Shown in pieces: positions 62,059 through 64,000 of a stretch of DNA of 64,000 nucleotides. Source of the DNA: Lachnospiraceae bacterium (GTDB lineage Bacteria; Bacillota; Clostridia; Lachnospirales; Lachnospiraceae); NCBI GenBank assembly GCA_017445585.1, contig JAFSTX010000056.1, positions 1 through 64,000 on the forward strand, written 5' to 3'. Within the stretch, counting starts at the first letter, position 1, and each line of letters starts with the position of its first letter. Made by a program: the position numbers and the translations under genes. The notes below the pieces were generated by a model, which saw only the letters and a list, made by a program, of their open reading frames with translations, was not told where the DNA came from and did not search any database.

Positions 62059-63993
62059 ATGACAAATCCCTTTAACAACAGCGAGTTTGGAGGCTTGCCC
62101 GAAGAATATCCCGTTCTTCGGGAGCTCGACGCGCCGCCTGTAGAGGAGGGTATGCCGACGGCGGAAGGATATGCTCCCGAGACGCCATCCCCGGCTCCCG
62201 AAACGGCTCCGCCTGCTCCGGAGATCACGCAGCCGGGCAGCTTTGAACCGGACGAGGGCAGGGAAAAACGTCATATACTCCGCAAATTCATGTACTATGC
62301 CGCCGCGGCGGCCATCATGTTCGTCGCTTTCAGGCCGCTGGGACTGTTTACAAAGGCAGCGACCTCCACGCCCGAGACGCCTGCGGTCGAGGGCTACGCG
62401 GACAAACCCGGAGACCCCGGCGATCCCGGCATCCACATCTGGTATGCGATGCAGGACGGCGGCAAACTGCTCTACAGCTACGTCGTATACCCCGGCGAAA
62501 ATATGGAGATCGACATGGACACCTTCGGGTGGGCCTCTCCCGTCTCCATCGATGCTATGGCCGTCGACACCTCCGGCGGCAAAGCCTATCCGGAACAGAA
62601 TCCCGACGTCTGGGAAGGCTCCCGGAGCATAGTGGACTTTGAGATGGATATAGCACAGCTCACCGGTGACAAGCTCCTCGTACTCACCGGAACTTTCACA
62701 GTCAACGGTGTGGAAAAAGAGATAGTCGCAGTCAAGAACGTCGTACCCAAGCCGCCCGCTCCCGATACCGGAGCCACGGTGTCCGTCACGGTTCAGTCCG
62801 CCAGCGAGGCATCCATGGACTACCATGCTTACTTTACTCAGGCCCACGACGATAAGAATGAATACGAACTGACGCCCATCGGTTTCTGGATCAACTGCTT
62901 TGACGCAGCCGGAGAGCCCTGCGGAGGACCTCCCGTCTGGTCGACATACGAGGAAGAGGTGGATGAGAACGGCGAGAAAGTCACCGTCTGGAATTCCGTG
63001 GATCCCGATATCAGCCGCGACGGCAGGACCTGGAACTTTGACTACAGCGGTCCCTGTGAGATATTTGGCGTAAGCGATCAGGCCCGGACGTATACGGTCT
63101 CGCTCTTCCTGATGGACGAAAAGACCGGTCTGCGCTTCGACATCGAGACAGAGCCTCAGGAGATCCCTGGATATATCGGTCAGGACGTCGATCCCGTCGA
63201 GCCCGTCTGCGATATCACCGCTTACGCGGTCTGGTCCGAGATGTACGCCCTGATGAGCTTTTCCGATATGCAGACCGCCGACAAGGTCACCCTGGAGATG
63301 TGGGATCCTCACTTCAACACCCTTGAGTGGAGCATGGACATCACAGCGGATGCGCTCGACGATCTGGAGGCCTTCTCTCCCGAGATGCTCTCTACGGATA
63401 TCTTCTATGAGAATCATCAGGACTATTACAGCCAGCCCGGTGTGAGCTTCCCCATGGAGGCCGAATTCCACGTGGTCATCGACTATAACGGCTACAGTGA
63501 TCAGGTGACCTACGTGGCAAATACCACCTCCGAAGCAGGCTTCTACGCGAAGTACGCGCCCGAGAGCGATATCTACGCGGGCGAATACGCCGGAACCGTC
63601 GCTATCGGTTCCGTAGTAACACTGGACGTTCCGGAGATCGACATAGTGATCGACGAGCCCGAAAAAGTGACCGGTCAGGGTATCCTGAGCCTGTCAGCCT
63701 CTTTTAACGGCGTCCCTCTGGACCGCTCTGCCTATGATATAAGACAGAGCACCTACTCGACGTATTTTTCCGGTTCCGATGAACCTGTGGAGACCTTGAA
63801 CACCGATATAATCATCCGCAGGCCCGCCGGTGCTTCCGAGGGCACAGGCGATGCTCTCCATATCGAAATGACGCAGATGCTCTCCACCGGCGAGATCATA
63901 GTCAGGAAGATCGATATACCCTTTACGCTCGACTACGAGCACTGCCGCACGGAGCCTGCGCTCATCAAAAAAGATCCCGGGATCATGCACTGA
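62059..63993 (+). CDS. Membrane-anchored extracellular protein of unknown function
   Basis: GGAGG lies 7 nt before the ATG; 644 aa, ending 7 bp before the window edge. Residues 1-70 form a Pro/Glu/Ala-rich cytoplasmic tail (ETPSPAPETAPPAPEITQPG). A single membrane helix follows (FMYYAAAAAIMFVAFRPLGL, about 78-97). The remaining 540 residues are beta-rich, acidic and predicted outside the cell, with no cysteine-rich or catalytic motif that I recognise. Repeated Ig-like segments are possible. It is close behind mscS, suggesting co-expression. No family assigned. Confidence 0.75.
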   Translation: MTNPFNNSEFGGLPEEYPVLRELDAPPVEEGMPTAEGYAPETPSPAPETAPPAPEITQPGSFEPDEGREKRHILRKFMYYAAAAAIMFVAFRPLGLFTKAATSTPETPAVEGYADKPGDPGDPGIHIWYAMQDGGKLLYSYVVYPGENMEIDMDTFGWASPVSIDAMAVDTSGGKAYPEQNPDVWEGSRSIVDFEMDIAQLTGDKLLVLTGTFTVNGVEKEIVAVKNVVPKPPAPDTGATVSVTVQSASEASMDYHAYFTQAHDDKNEYELTPIGFWINCFDAAGEPCGGPPVWSTYEEEVDENGEKVTVWNSVDPDISRDGRTWNFDYSGPCEIFGVSDQARTYTVSLFLMDEKTGLRFDIETEPQEIPGYIGQDVDPVEPVCDITAYAVWSEMYALMSFSDMQTADKVTLEMWDPHFNTLEWSMDITADALDDLEAFSPEMLSTDIFYENHQDYYSQPGVSFPMEAEFHVVIDYNGYSDQVTYVANTTSEAGFYAKYAPESDIYAGEYAGTVAIGSVVTLDVPEIDIVIDEPEKVTGQGILSLSASFNGVPLDRSAYDIRQSTYSTYFSGSDEPVETLNTDIIIRRPAGASEGTGDALHIEMTQMLSTGEIIVRKIDIPFTLDYEHCRTEPALIKKDPGIMH

Positions 63994-64000
63994 CATGATT

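Noticed and set aside
61087..63471. 794-codon minus-strand open frame opposite mscS and the 62059 gene
   Set aside because: Antisense to genes with good ribosome sites; the product is compositionally biased and without domains.

Overview
The window looks like a chromosomal segment of an obligately anaerobic clostridial bacterium, probably a gut or rumen Lachnospiraceae/Oscillospiraceae-type Firmicute. The evidence is strong GGAGG ribosome sites, CWB2 cell-wall-binding repeats, a glycyl-radical enzyme with its activase, an EtfAB/acyl-CoA dehydrogenase set, TRAP transport and a group II intron. No rRNA, tRNA or CRISPR array was seen. All functional names come from reading motifs and domain order, not from database searches.

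Region 1 (1-21231, all minus strand) is one long polysaccharide-utilisation operon read right to left. It begins with an LplA-type sugar-binding lipoprotein and two CUT1 permeases, with no ATPase. Next come a short anchored surface protein, an anchored GH-A-clan arabinofuranosidase-like enzyme and a cytoplasmic GH43. Four very large secreted proteins follow, built from shuffled copies of LamG-like modules, with an SGNH esterase, a second GH-A enzyme and CWB2 anchors. A 38-codon ORF and a strong terminator end the operon. A group II intron, cut by the window edge, begins 6 nt beyond that terminator.

The 352-bp divergent region (21232-21583) carries a good minus-strand promoter and three near-palindromic 16-bp sites centred on AACGTT or AACGAT. 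These are probable operators for the LacI-type regulator encoded at 26581. Region 2 (21584-27597, plus) holds a YgjV-like membrane protein, an unassigned (alpha/alpha)-barrel glycosidase-like protein, a GH3 with permuted domain order, and the LacI regulator.

Region 3 (27592-31399) is a glycyl-radical enzyme of unknown substrate with its activase, divergent from an AraC regulator. Region 4 (31446-40546, minus) encodes a PH-like protein, a type-B carboxylesterase, a DUF554 protein, then CoA-transferase, CoA-ligase, acyl-CoA dehydrogenase, EtfB and EtfA. The last five follow the order of the caffeate-reduction operon carABCDE of Acetobacterium. Region 5 (40862-47252, plus) has two more alpha/beta-hydrolase esterases, a LysR regulator, and an unusual amino-acid-type ABC transporter in which binding lobes and permease are fused and the ATPase has an extra C-terminal domain. 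Three esterases from different families, a CoA-dependent enoate-reduction set and an arabinose-polysaccharide locus in one neighbourhood suggest release and reduction of hydroxycinnamates esterified to arabinose. This is an inference.

Region 6 (47354-55494, minus) holds a TRAP transporter, a class V aminotransferase, an opine-dehydrogenase-like protein, a sodium/proline symporter and an abbreviated glutamate-5-kinase-like protein. Region 7 (55736-63993, plus) holds a LysR regulator, a secreted transglutaminase-like protein sharing a C-terminal domain with a surface protein of region 1, a PHP phosphoesterase, aldose 1-epimerase, an MscS channel and a large membrane-anchored protein of unknown function.

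Gene-free stretches near or above 300 bases are 1-301 (intron end, terminator, otherwise nothing recognised), 21232-21583 (control region), 40547-40861 (two divergent promoters and an inverted repeat), and 50401-50731 (promoter and terminator at its ends, nothing recognised in 50482-50683).
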